From DASVEE01 sp036380735 (lineage in GTDB: Bacteria > Acidobacteriota > Thermoanaerobaculia > Gp7-AA8): a DNA stretch of 64,000 bases. Made by a program: the position numbers and the translations under genes. Below the pieces are notes generated by a model. The model made no database searches. It had not been told where the DNA came from and worked only from the letters and a program-made list of their open reading frames with translations. Of this stretch, positions 25,346-34,995 are shown piece by piece (positions within the stretch are counted from its first letter, which is position 1; each line of letters starts with the position of its first letter). Where the stretch lies: contig DASVEE010000075.1 in NCBI GenBank assembly GCA_036380735.1, positions 21,270 to 85,269 on the forward strand, read 5' to 3'.

Positions 25346-26131
25346 CTACTTCGTGCCGAACCCGCCGCCCAACTGCGTGTGCACCTGCGCGCGTGCGACG
25401 AACGTGGCGTTCGTCAGCACCGGGTAGGGGTTCACCATCTCGTCGTTGTCGTTGATGGCGAAGTGCAGGTGGGGCGGGGTGGACTTGGCGTTGCCGGTGT
25501 TGCCGACGTAGCCGAGGAGATCGCCGGCTTTCACTTCCATGCCTTCGTAGATGCCGGCGGCCCAGCGATCGAGGTGCGCGTAGTAGAACGACGTGCCGTT
25601 CTCCGTCGTCAGCCAGAGGCAAAGGCCGCCTTTCGGCTGCTCGCCGATGAAGCTGATGACGCCATCGGTCACGGCCACGAGCGGGGTGCCCTTCGGCGCG
25701 AAGATGTCGATGCCTTTGTGCTTGCGCTTCCCGCCGTCGCGCGGCTGGTGCCACGAATCGTAAAGCTGCCGGACGCGAACCCCGACGACCGGCATCTGCA
25801 GCCGCATCGTGGAGAGATCCGCGAACAGCTCGCGGGCGCGGTCGGCGAACTCCCGGTCGCGCTGCGCCTTCGCGCTCTTGCCGTCGGCCTTCTTCGGGGT
25901 GCGGTCCGCCTCGCGCGAGTTCGCGCGATTCAGATCGGCGCGAAGCTGCGCGATCAGGGCGCTGAACTCGTCGTCGTCACTCGCCGAAGGCGCCGAAGTG
26001 ACGGCGGCAGCAGCGGGAGTAGCGGTAGGCTCGACGACGGTCGTCGTCGTCATGCAGGCGGTGAAGACAAAGGGAGTGCTCAGCAGCGCCATCCTGCCGA
26101 CCCACCCACTGCGCACGCGAAGGAATTCCAT
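25346..26131 (-). CDS. M23 family metallopeptidase (lipoprotein)
   Basis: Lysostaphin-type endopeptidase or LytM factor acting on peptidoglycan. The 261-residue product has a lipoprotein-like signal (LSTPFVFTAC), a spacer with a predicted coiled coil (FADRARELFADLSTMRLQ), and an M23 domain near 130-240. Zinc ligands are in HKGIDIF (HxxxD) and HLHF, with the second active-site His in YAHLD, so it should be enzymatically active. ATG at 26131 is preferred to the TTG just before it. It is downstream of radA on the same strand. Confidence 0.92.
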   Translation of the reverse strand: MEFLRVRSGWVGRMALLSTPFVFTACMTTTTVVEPTATPAAAAVTSAPSASDDDEFSALIAQLRADLNRANSREADRTPKKADGKSAKAQRDREFADRARELFADLSTMRLQMPVVGVRVRQLYDSWHQPRDGGKRKHKGIDIFAPKGTPLVAVTDGVISFIGEQPKGGLCLWLTTENGTSFYYAHLDRWAAGIYEGMEVKAGDLLGYVGNTGNAKSTPPHLHFAINDNDEMVNPYPVLTNATFVARAQVHTQLGGGFGTK

Positions 26132-26207
26132 CAAATGTACCTGGGGACAAAATTTGACGACGCGTGGAGTGTAAGCGGGCGAAGCCGCGCTTGTAAAGTT
26201 TCGTCGT

Positions 26208-27557
26208 CTATTTGCGGAACAGAACTTCGCCGACTTCTTCCAGGCGCCGCACCGGCAGGATCTCGATGTCGGCGCGCAGCTCCACGGCGTTCGACTGCGG
26301 CACGATCACCCGTTTGAATCCGAGGGCCGCCGCTTCACGCGCGCGCAGGTCGGCCTGCGAAACGCTGCGGATCTCGCCGAGGAGACCGACTTCGCCGAAC
26401 AGGACGACGTCGTGCGGGAGCGGCCGGTTGTGCTGCGACGACAGCACCGCGGCGATGACGCCGAGATCGAGCGCCGGCTCGTCCACCTGCAGGCCGCCGG
26501 CGATGTTGACGTAGATGTCGTGCTGGGCGAAGTTGCCGCCCCCTTTGCGCTCGAGCACCGCGAGGAGCAGCGACACGCGGTTCGAGTCGAGCCCCATGGC
26601 CATCCGCCGCGGCGAGGGGAAATGCGTCGGGGCGACGAGCGCCTGCATCTCGATGAGGAGAGGACGCGTCCCTTCGACGGCGGCGACGATCGCGGAGCCG
26701 GCCGACTGGCTGCGCTGCGAGATCAGGGCGGCCGAGGGGTTCGGCACTTCCTCCAGTCCGTCGTCGTGCATCTCGAACAGCGCCACCTCGTTCACCGGGC
26801 CGAAGCGGTTCTTGTAGGCGCGGATGACGCGGTAGTTCTGAAACTTCTCCCCTTCGAAGTAGAGGACCGTGTCGACGATGTGCTCCAGCGACTTCGGTCC
26901 GGCGATCGTCCCTTCCTTGGTGATGTGGCCGATGAGGAAGATCGGGATGTTGAGCCGTTTGGCCGCCGTCATGAGGACGCCCGACGAGTCACGCACCTGG
27001 CCGACACTACCCGGTGTAGAACCGTTCGACGACGTGTGGACCGTCTGAATCGAGTCGACGATCACCGCCACCGGCTTCAGTTTCTCCACCTCGGCCAGGA
27101 TGCGCTCCACCGACGTCTCGGTGAAGAGGCGGATGTTTTCGCTCATCGTCCCGAGGCGCCGCGCGCGCATGGCGATCTGCCGCGGCGACTCTTCGCCGGA
27201 GACATAGAGCACCGGTCCATGCCGCGCCAGCTCCTGCGCGGCCTGCAGCAGCAGCGTCGACTTGCCGATGCCCGGCTCCCCGCCGACGAGCGTCACCGCG
27301 CCGATGACGAGCCCTCCGCCGAGGACGCGGTCGAGGCTGGGGATGTGCGTGGAGATGCGCGGCGCGACGTCGCCGTCGACGTCCGCAATGGCCATCGGCG
27401 CAGTGCCGCCGCTCATCGCGGTCGCCGGCCCGGCGGCCACCGGCTGCTCTTCCTGCGCGTAGGAGTTCCAGGCATTGCACTCCGGACAACGCCCCAGCCA
27501 CTTGGTTGCCTGGTTGCCGCATTCGGTGCAGGAGTAGATGACCGCTTTCTTCGCCAC
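26208..27557 (-). CDS. radA: DNA repair protein RadA
   Basis: RecA-like ATPase that helps process recombination intermediates. The 449-residue protein has a Cys4 zinc finger (Cys10, 13, 24, 27 in YSCTECG and LGRCPEC), Walker A GGEPGIGKST at 92-101, the RadA-specific KNRFG motif near 255 and a C-terminal Lon-like domain (DLGVIAAVLSS, GEVGLLGEIRSV). The start is GTG at 27557 (MAKKAVIYSCTECG); this puts the zinc finger at the usual place. Confidence 0.96.
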   Translation of the reverse strand: MAKKAVIYSCTECGNQATKWLGRCPECNAWNSYAQEEQPVAAGPATAMSGGTAPMAIADVDGDVAPRISTHIPSLDRVLGGGLVIGAVTLVGGEPGIGKSTLLLQAAQELARHGPVLYVSGEESPRQIAMRARRLGTMSENIRLFTETSVERILAEVEKLKPVAVIVDSIQTVHTSSNGSTPGSVGQVRDSSGVLMTAAKRLNIPIFLIGHITKEGTIAGPKSLEHIVDTVLYFEGEKFQNYRVIRAYKNRFGPVNEVALFEMHDDGLEEVPNPSAALISQRSQSAGSAIVAAVEGTRPLLIEMQALVAPTHFPSPRRMAMGLDSNRVSLLLAVLERKGGGNFAQHDIYVNIAGGLQVDEPALDLGVIAAVLSSQHNRPLPHDVVLFGEVGLLGEIRSVSQADLRAREAAALGFKRVIVPQSNAVELRADIEILPVRRLEEVGEVLFRK

Positions 27558-27627
27558 GGTTGGATTGTACGCGGTGGTGTGGGAAGGGACGGCCACTCTA
27601 CAAGCGGTGGAGTGGCCGCGGCGGGGG

Positions 27628-27722
27628 TTGGTTTTCGGTTGTTGGTTTTCGGTTTTCGGTGTTCCTTGGCGGAACCGCATCGCGTGGGGACACCAACAAC
27701 CGAAAACCAAAAACCGAAAACA
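27628..27722. repeat. Heptamer-armed hairpin (CGGTTTT type)
   Basis: Left arm TTGGTTTTCGGTTGTTGG and on; right arm ends CCAAAAACCGAAAAC. The stem is about 35 bp, with an inner spacer containing GGCGGAACCGC. It lies between two genes on the same strand (GH25-like stop and radA start). Confidence 0.9.
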
Positions 27723-27737
27723 GCCCCGGTCCCCCCG

Positions 27738-28466
27738 TCACCCCGCCGGAATGGCCAGCCTTCCGAGCAGCGACTCTTCCACTTCCAGGTCGGGGTTGAT
27801 CCAGTCGTAGTCGATTTCGTCGCAGTCGATGGCGTACTGCCAGATCATGATCGGGAAGGGCAGCGGGTCGGCCGGCATCAGGAACGACGGGTCCCAATCG
27901 GGGTTGGGGCGGGTGCAGGCGCCGCTGCGCATGCGGAAGACCCAGCCGCCTTCGCAGGGGAAGCCGAGCCGTTGCGCTTCGATGAGGGCGCGCCAGGTGG
28001 TGGGCTGGTTCTGGCGGCAGTACACCGCAGGCTGCACGGTGAAGCGCCCTTCGCTGATCGCGCGGCTGTGGCGCACCAGCGACGCCGACCAGCCGATGTA
28101 GTAATCGACGGAGAGGTTCGGATGGTCGGCGCCGGTGCCTTCGACGTCGAGAAACATCAGCAGCTCCGTCTTGACGCCGGCGAGATGCTCTTCGCCCATC
28201 GCCTGGACGAACGCTTCGACGTTCTCGATCGCGTCGGCCGCTCCCTGGGCCGCGGAGCCGGCGACGTTGCGCGTCTGCCGTGCGATCGGCAGCAGCCGGA
28301 TGCGGTTGTCGCGCAGGATCTTCGCTTCGGTGCGCGGCTGAAAGTCTTCGGCGAAACCGGGACGCTTGAAGTAGCGCGCCCAGAACAGCGGCGTCATCCC
28401 CAGGCGGCGGCGGGCGACGTCGAGGCGCTGCTGCGTGACGGGAACGAAGGTGTCGATGCCGAACAT
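27738..28466 (-). CDS. Glycoside hydrolase-like (GH25/DUF1906-type fold) protein
   Basis: A 242-residue protein without signal peptide. The opening MFGIDTFVPVTQQRLDVA, followed by RYFKRPG, RIRLLPIARQTRN, MFLDVEGT, QPAVYC and IMIWQYAIDCDEIDYDWINP, resembles TIM-barrel glycosidase-like proteins of the GH25/DUF1906 group (strand ends carrying Asp and Glu, terminal IWQY and D.D motifs). No catalytic assignment is possible and the match is by eye only. It is eight bases downstream of the asparaginase gene, so co-transcribed with it. Confidence 0.5.
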   Translation of the reverse strand: MFGIDTFVPVTQQRLDVARRRLGMTPLFWARYFKRPGFAEDFQPRTEAKILRDNRIRLLPIARQTRNVAGSAAQGAADAIENVEAFVQAMGEEHLAGVKTELLMFLDVEGTGADHPNLSVDYYIGWSASLVRHSRAISEGRFTVQPAVYCRQNQPTTWRALIEAQRLGFPCEGGWVFRMRSGACTRPNPDWDPSFLMPADPLPFPIMIWQYAIDCDEIDYDWINPDLEVEESLLGRLAIPAG

Positions 28467-28473
28467 GATTTCT

Positions 28474-29487
28474 TCATGTTAGCTCTCCACAAAGATCGCG
28501 CTGCATCTCTTTGGCCACGCGGTCCGGCCCCATGCCCTGGCTGAACAGGTAATACAGCTTCGCCAGCGCCGCCTCGGCCGTCATGTCGCGGCCACTGAGC
28601 ACACCGGCGCGCGCGAGCGCCGACCCGGCCGCGTACTCCTCGAGGTTCACCGTGCCTTCGAGGCATTGCGTGCAGTCGACGATGACCACGCCGCGCGCCG
28701 TCGCTTCTTCGAGCGCATCGAGAAACTCGCGATCCTGATCCGGCCCGTTGCCGACGCCGTACGCCTCGAGCACCAGCCCCTGCAGCGGCGGCTGCAGCAC
28801 GTTGCGCACGAGCTCGTGCGTGATGCCGGGGAAGAGGCGCAACGCACTGACGATGGGGCGCGCCAGCTCGCGCACTTCGAGCGCGCGGTCGTCCGCCGGC
28901 TGCTTCCGCACCCGCGCCCAGTCGATCTCGATGGCGATGCCGACGTTGCCGAGCGGCGGAAAGTTCGGCGAGTCGAACGCGGCGAAGCCGTCCGCGCTCA
29001 CCTTGGTGGAGCGGCACCCACGCAGCAGTTTCCCGCCGAAGTAGAGGCACACCTCGGGGATCGCGTAGTTCGAGGCGATCAGCAGCGACGTGATGAGGTT
29101 CTCGCGCGCATCGTTGCGCACTTCGCACAGCGGAATCTGCGAGCCGCTGATGATCACCGGCTTGCGCAGCCCATGCAGCATGAAGGGGAGGGCCGACGCC
29201 GTGTACGCCATCGTGTCGGTGCCGTGCAGTACGACGAAGCCGTCGTACGCGTCGTAGTGCGCCGCCACGTCGTGCGCGATCTTCACCCACTCGCGCGGCG
29301 TCATGTTCGAGGAGTCGAGCAGCGGCTCGTACTCATGGATCCGGAACTCCGGCATCGACGGATGCTGCAGCTCCGGCATGGCCTCCATCTGCTGCTGCAG
29401 GTAGCCCGGCTCCGGCTTGTAGCCGTCATCCGTGTGCCGCATGCCGATGGTCCCGCCGGTGTACGCGATGTAAACGCGTTTACGCAT
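28474..29487 (-). CDS. ansA: Type I L-asparaginase
   Basis: Cytoplasmic enzyme that hydrolyses asparagine to aspartate and ammonia. The 337-residue product (E. coli AnsA has 338) shows the first catalytic Thr in AYTGGTIGM near 9-16, the second in VLHGTDTMAYTA, and SGSQIPL with the conserved Ser/Gln. YFGGKLLRGCRSTK and the type I C-terminal helices (EEYAAGSALARAGVLSG) are also present. The absence of a signal peptide agrees with type I. Upstream lies a 1.2 kb gap of repeats, which presumably contains its promoter. Confidence 0.94.
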   Translation of the reverse strand: MRKRVYIAYTGGTIGMRHTDDGYKPEPGYLQQQMEAMPELQHPSMPEFRIHEYEPLLDSSNMTPREWVKIAHDVAAHYDAYDGFVVLHGTDTMAYTASALPFMLHGLRKPVIISGSQIPLCEVRNDARENLITSLLIASNYAIPEVCLYFGGKLLRGCRSTKVSADGFAAFDSPNFPPLGNVGIAIEIDWARVRKQPADDRALEVRELARPIVSALRLFPGITHELVRNVLQPPLQGLVLEAYGVGNGPDQDREFLDALEEATARGVVIVDCTQCLEGTVNLEEYAAGSALARAGVLSGRDMTAEAALAKLYYLFSQGMGPDRVAKEMQRDLCGELT

Positions 29488-29510
29488 TGGCCCGCACTCT
29501 ATCTGATGGC

Positions 29511-29745
29511 GACGATGGGACGAATAGGACGGATAGGACGAATGGGACGCATGGGACGAATAGGACGAATGGGACGGATAGGACGAATGGGACGAATAGG
29601 ACGGATAGGACGAATGGGACGAATAGGACGGATGGGACGGATAGGACGAATAGGACGGATGGGACCAATGGGAGTAGGACGAATGGACAGATGGGACGAA
29701 TAGGACGAATGGACAGATGGGACGAATAGGGCGTATGGACCTGGG
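29511..29745. repeat. Long 9-bp tandem array
   Basis: About 25 units of GGACGAATA, GGACGGATA, GGACGAATG and similar. It is the longest run of this unit in the window. Because nine is a multiple of three, it is open in several frames (reading as Met/Ile-Gly-Arg repeats), but no protein is supported. Confidence 0.93.
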
Positions 29746-29774
29746 GCCTATGGTCCGGGAACCGGTTTGTCTTT

Positions 29775-29901
29775 GCCTTCACGGGGCGGCGCTTCGCGCC
29801 CCCCGTCGCCCCTCTCCCCGGCCTTTGCGGGGAGAGGGAGATTCTTCGCGCAGCGAAGAATCGGGTGAGGGGGCGCGGCACACCAAAAAGGCAACCTTCG
29901 C
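29775..29901. repeat. ISR-like palindromic repeat, copy 1
   Basis: Contains nested palindromes: GGCGCTTCGCGCC, CCTCTCCCCGGC with GCGGGGAGAGG, and GATTCTTCGCGCAGCGAAGAATC. It is nearly identical to 30170-30296 (same strand). An inverted, shorter relative is at 30003-30063. Sequences of this kind are widespread intergenic repeats in GC-rich bacteria. Confidence 0.9.
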
Positions 29902-30002
29902 CAGCAGCCGCCGATCGCTCTCGTCCGGCGCAGACCAAAGGTCTGACCCCGCGGGCAGCGAAGCTGGAGATCGAGTCTGAGGGGCCTTGCGGGTGCGCCG
30001 CG

Positions 30003-30063
30003 TCCCCTCACCCGGCGCATTCGCGCCACCCTCTCCCCGCAAAGGCCGGGGAGAGGGGCGACG
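30003..30063. repeat. ISR-like palindromic repeat, inverted partial copy
   Basis: CCCCTCACCCGGCGCATTCG then GCCACCCTCTCCCCGC and GGCCGGGGAGAGGGG match the complement of the flanking copies. Between copy 1 and this element (29902-30002) I see no gene. A short 9-bp repeat run follows at about 30090-30120. Confidence 0.85.
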
Positions 30064-30169
30064 GGGGCGCTACGCGCCACCCGAAAACGCCCCATTCGTC
30101 CTAGCGGTCCTATTCGTCCTATGATCGATCGTTCTTACCCCGTTCGCGGGTACGTTCCCACCGGTCTCC

Positions 30170-30296
30170 GCCTTCACGGGGCGGCGCTTCGCGCCCCCCG
30201 TCGCCCCTCTCCCCGGCCTTTGCGGGGAGTGGGTGATTCTTCGCGCAGCGAAGAATCGGGTGAGGGGGCGCGGCACACCAGAAAGGCAACCTTCGC
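30170..30296. repeat. ISR-like palindromic repeat, copy 2
   Basis: A direct duplicate of 29775-29901 with a handful of base differences, placed just before the 21-bp array. Confidence 0.9.
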
Positions 30297-30690
30297 GCTA
30301 GGATCCGCGAAGTTCGCGCACGAATCCGCGAAATTCGCGCACGAACCCGCGAAATTCGTGCTCGAACCCGCGAAATCCGCGTGGGAACCCGCGAAGTTCG
30401 CGCACGGACCCGCGAAGTTCGCGCACGAAGCCGCGAAATTCGCGGTCGAATCCGCGAAATTCGCGGTCGAATCCGCGAAGTTCGCGCTCGAATCCGCGAA
30501 GTTCGCGCCCGAACCCGCGAAATTCGCGCTCGAATCCGCGAAGTTCGCGCTCGAACCCGCGAAATTCGCGCACGAACCCGCGAAATTCGCGCACGAATCC
30601 CGCGAACTTCGCGCTCGGTCCCGCGAAATTCGCGGTCGAATCCGCGAAATTCGCGCACGAACCCGCGAAGTTCGCGGATTTCGGGCGACA
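30297..30690. repeat. 21-bp tandem repeat array C
   Basis: About 18 units of a 21-bp repeat (CGCGAAATTCGCGCACGAAC plus one base). Each unit contains the near-perfect dyad CGCGAA-A-TTCGCG. It ends about 35 bases before the YjbR-like gene. The period equals that of arrays A, B and D, although the sequence is unrelated. Confidence 0.92.
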
Positions 30691-30724
30691 TTGACGGCAC
30701 TGCCACAGATGTAGGATGTCGTCC

Positions 30725-31093
30725 ATGGCGAAAAAGACGCTGCAATCGCTGGAGCTCGAACTGCGCGATCACGCGATGTCGTACCCGGAGGCGGTCGAGG
30801 AGAGCCCGTGGGGGCATCGCGCCATCAAGGTCAAAGGGAAGACCTTCGTCTTCCTCGGCGGCGAGAAGAACGAAGAGGCGCTGAGCCTCTCCGCGAAGCT
30901 GCCCCAATCGCGCGACATGGCCGCCGATCTCCCGTTCGCCGAGCCGACCGGCTACGGCCTCGGTAAGAGCGGCTGGGTCACGGCGCGCTTCGCGAAAGTG
31001 AGTGAGGTGCCTCTGGATCTCCTCAAGTCGTGGATCGACGAGAGCTACCGCGCCATCGCGCCGAAGAAGCTGAGCAAGATGCTCCCCGGCTGA
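30725..31093 (+). CDS. MmcQ/YjbR family DNA-binding-like protein
   Basis: A 122-residue single-domain protein of the CyaY-like-fold MmcQ/YjbR family. Family motifs: ELELRDHAMSYPEAVEESPW, then GHRAIKVKGKTFVFLG, then GLGKSGWVTARF and LKSWIDESYRAIAPKK. Function is unknown; some members bind DNA. ATG at 30725 has AGGA eight bases upstream; ATG at 30716 would add only three residues. Confidence 0.9.
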   Translation: MAKKTLQSLELELRDHAMSYPEAVEESPWGHRAIKVKGKTFVFLGGEKNEEALSLSAKLPQSRDMAADLPFAEPTGYGLGKSGWVTARFAKVSEVPLDLLKSWIDESYRAIAPKKLSKMLPG

Positions 31094-31102
31094 AGCGAGG
31101 CG

Positions 31103-31261
31103 CTAGAACGGACAGTCGTCGCAACCGGAGCCGCAGCAGGTCGGCTCCGCGGCGGGGCGCCAGCGCGGAACAACCGCGGTGTCCGTCGTTTCCGCCGGCG
31201 GTAACGGACACGATTGTTCGTCCTGCACCGGTGGCATATCGTTGCGCTCCTGCGGGTCCAT
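31103..31261 (-). CDS. Small Cys-rich protein with CCGSGC motif (oxidoreductase-like domain)
   Basis: A 52-residue product starting MDPQERNDMPPVQDEQSCP and ending PTCCGSGCDDCPF. The terminal CCGSGCxxC pattern is the hallmark of the small 'oxidoreductase-like' domain (as in OXLD1 and bacterial relatives), whose role is unknown. Four Cys within nine residues could bind a metal or cluster. It is divergent from the beta-barrel gene, with starts 23 bases apart, and convergent with the YjbR-like gene. Confidence 0.6.
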   Translation of the reverse strand: MDPQERNDMPPVQDEQSCPLPPAETTDTAVVPRWRPAAEPTCCGSGCDDCPF

Positions 31262-31283
31262 CCCGCTGACAAACGACACAACC

Positions 31284-32282
31284 ATGAAACGAATTCTCGC
31301 CGCCGCCGCCCTCTTTGCCGCTCTCTCTCTTTCCGCCCAGGAGAAAACGCCGCCGCCGGTCACGATCTCCGGGATGCTCTTCGGCGACTACTACTCGGTG
31401 ATCAGCAACCACCGCGAGAGCCGCGAAGGGGCGAACGGCTTCTGGATCCGCCGCGGCTACCTCACCGCCGACCGCGACCTCGGCGACGCCTTCTCCGCCC
31501 GCCTCCGCCTGGAGGTCAACCAGCCGGGCGACTTCACCACCAACGGAGCCCTCGAGCCCTACATCAAGGACGCGTGGCTGCGGTGGAAGCGCAGCCCGAG
31601 GCTCGACATCAGCGTGGGCCTCGTGCCGACGCCGACGTTCGACACCGTCGAGCGCTTCTGGGGCTACCGCAACGTCGAGAAGACGCCCGTCGATCTCCAT
31701 CGTCTGGGCTCCTCCCGCGACCTCGGCGTGTCGCTCTCCGGTGCGCTCGATGCGGCCAACCGCGTCCGCTACTTCGCGACGTTCGGCAACGGCTCCGGTA
31801 CCGGAACGGAGACCAACGAGGGGAAGAAGGCGACGCTCGCCGTCGACTTTGCGCCGACGCCGGAGACGGTGCTCGAGGTCTACGCCGACCGCGAGGATCG
31901 TCCCGGCGCGACGGATCGCACGCTGCTGCAGGCCTTCGCCGGCTTGCAGAACAAGCGCTTCCGCGCGGGGCTGCATTACGGCCAGCAGTCGCGCGACGGC
32001 GGCAACGACATTGCGTTTGCCTCAGCCTTCGGCGCCATGACCGTGCGCCCGAACGTCAGCGTGCTGGGGCGCGTCGACCGGATGTTCGATGCCAATCCGG
32101 AAGGGGAGCAGATCCCGTATCTTCCGTTCAGCGCGACGTCCGCGTCGACGCTGTTCATCGCCGGCGTCGACTGGAAGCTGCACCGCTACGTCAGCGTGAT
32201 CCCCAACGTGGAATTCGTGACCTACGACGACGACCTGGAAAACGACCTGTTTGCCCGGGTCACGCTGAGCTTCGTGTTTTAG
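31284..32282 (+). CDS. Outer-membrane beta-barrel protein, porin-like
   Basis: A 332-residue protein with a signal peptide (MKRILAAAALFAALSLSAQE) and alternating amphipathic strands throughout. It ends in Phe (RVTLSFVF), the sorting signal of outer-membrane barrels. FWIRRGYLTADRDLGDAFSA and ISVGLVPTPTFDTVERFWGY resemble phosphate-selective porin (OprO/OprP-like) proteins. Selectivity cannot be read from the sequence. ATG at 31284 is preferred because it starts the signal peptide. Confidence 0.85.
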   Translation: MKRILAAAALFAALSLSAQEKTPPPVTISGMLFGDYYSVISNHRESREGANGFWIRRGYLTADRDLGDAFSARLRLEVNQPGDFTTNGALEPYIKDAWLRWKRSPRLDISVGLVPTPTFDTVERFWGYRNVEKTPVDLHRLGSSRDLGVSLSGALDAANRVRYFATFGNGSGTGTETNEGKKATLAVDFAPTPETVLEVYADREDRPGATDRTLLQAFAGLQNKRFRAGLHYGQQSRDGGNDIAFASAFGAMTVRPNVSVLGRVDRMFDANPEGEQIPYLPFSATSASTLFIAGVDWKLHRYVSVIPNVEFVTYDDDLENDLFARVTLSFVF

Positions 32283-32283
32283 C

Positions 32284-32370
32284 CGGGGAACGACAGGACC
32301 TCTAGGACCGAAGAGAAGTCCTATGAGTCCTATCCGTCCTATGAGTCCTATTCGTCCTATCGTTCCCTTT
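32284..32370. repeat. 9-bp tandem-repeat inverted element
   Basis: GGGGAACGACAGGACCTCTA leads to a longer right arm of CCTATGAGT/CCTATCCGT units ending CCTATCGTTCCC. It lies between the convergent porin-like gene and ftsH, next to their terminator. Confidence 0.88.
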
Positions 32371-32380
32371 CCCACAAACA

Positions 32381-32408
32381 AAAACGCCGGCCTTGCGGCC
32401 GGCGTTTT
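32381..32408. terminator. Bidirectional terminator between porin-like gene and ftsH
   Basis: AAAACGCCGGCC / GGCCGGCGTTTT is a perfect 12-bp stem with a four-base loop; the A and T ends make it usable from both sides. It is placed five bases after the ftsH stop codon. Confidence 0.9.
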
Positions 32409-32414
32409 AACGTT

Positions 32415-34367
<1,953 letters not shown>

Positions 34368-34473
34368 CGGTGTGACCTCCGAAAGTGCGACCGGCAGGTG
34401 ACGGATGCGTCAGACGTGCCACTCGCACACTATCGCGGCTCGTAACGGGGTGGGCCGGGGGGAAATTCTGATG

Positions 34474-34995
34474 TCAGCCGACACGCCCAATGTACGGGAG
34501 ATTCCCGTATCTGCCTTCGTATTCAAGACCGTAACCGGCGAACGTCCCTTCGCCGACACGGAAGGCGGAGAAGTCGGCCGTCACGTCGACCGTGCGGACG
34601 TCGGCGCGGTCGAGCAGCGCCACCAGGCTGAGGCTCGCCGGCCCGCTGACGCGCAACTGGTTGAAGAGCCAGTTTTCGATGACGCCGGTCGCCACGACGT
34701 CCTTCAGGACGTACACGTTCCGGTTACGGATGTCGGTGAAACGGAGAAAGTCGATCTCCAGCGCTTCGCCGGCGATGGTATCGGGGACGTCGCGGATGAC
34801 GTCGATGTAGCCGTAGCCGACGTCGCCCGGGACGGCGCGCAGGAGGTCGGCCAGGAAGCACGACGACCCTTTCAGGATGCCGAGCAGGAAGACCTCGGCG
34901 TCACCGGAACGGGCGCGGATCTCCTGTCCGAGCTCGCGCATGCGCGACGCGATCGCGTCGGCGCTGAACAGCGGCTCAATCGTGGTTTGATTCAC
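34474..34995 (-). CDS. hpt: Hypoxanthine phosphoribosyltransferase homologue with altered PRPP loop
   Basis: By fold and position this is Hpt, which makes IMP/GMP from hypoxanthine or guanine and PRPP. The 173 residues contain LLGILKGSSCFLADLLR (pyrophosphate loop) and a C-terminal GYGLEYEGRYGNLPYIG. The PRPP-binding loop, normally an (E/D)D..DTG pattern, reads LKDVVATGVI at 97-106: the first acidic residue is Lys98 and the general-base Asp is Ala102. Activity may be lost or changed, although the rest is well kept. It overlaps the tilS 3' end by 20 bases. Confidence 0.82.
   Translation of the reverse strand: MNQTTIEPLFSADAIASRMRELGQEIRARSGDAEVFLLGILKGSSCFLADLLRAVPGDVGYGYIDVIRDVPDTIAGEALEIDFLRFTDIRNRNVYVLKDVVATGVIENWLFNQLRVSGPASLSLVALLDRADVRTVDVTADFSAFRVGEGTFAGYGLEYEGRYGNLPYIGRVG

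Noticed and set aside
29487..29729. Protein made of Gly-Arg-Met/Ile or Thr-Asn-Gly repeats
   Set aside because: It is the translation of the 9-bp array, open in several frames on both strands with no conserved start.
29775..30296. Insertion sequence or transposon
   Set aside because: There is no transposase frame; the copies are palindromic repeats of a type widespread in GC-rich genomes.
30121..30714. Heptad-repeat (coiled-coil-like) protein from array C
   Set aside because: The unit is a multiple of three, so it is open in many frames; DNA dyads explain the sequence better than coding.
34368..34473. Riboswitch or leader in the gap before ftsH
   Set aside because: The 106 bases show no conserved structure that I can recognise.
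34474..34995. hpt as a pseudogene
   Set aside because: The frame is intact, the length is normal and other motifs are kept, so it is listed as a gene with altered active-site residues.
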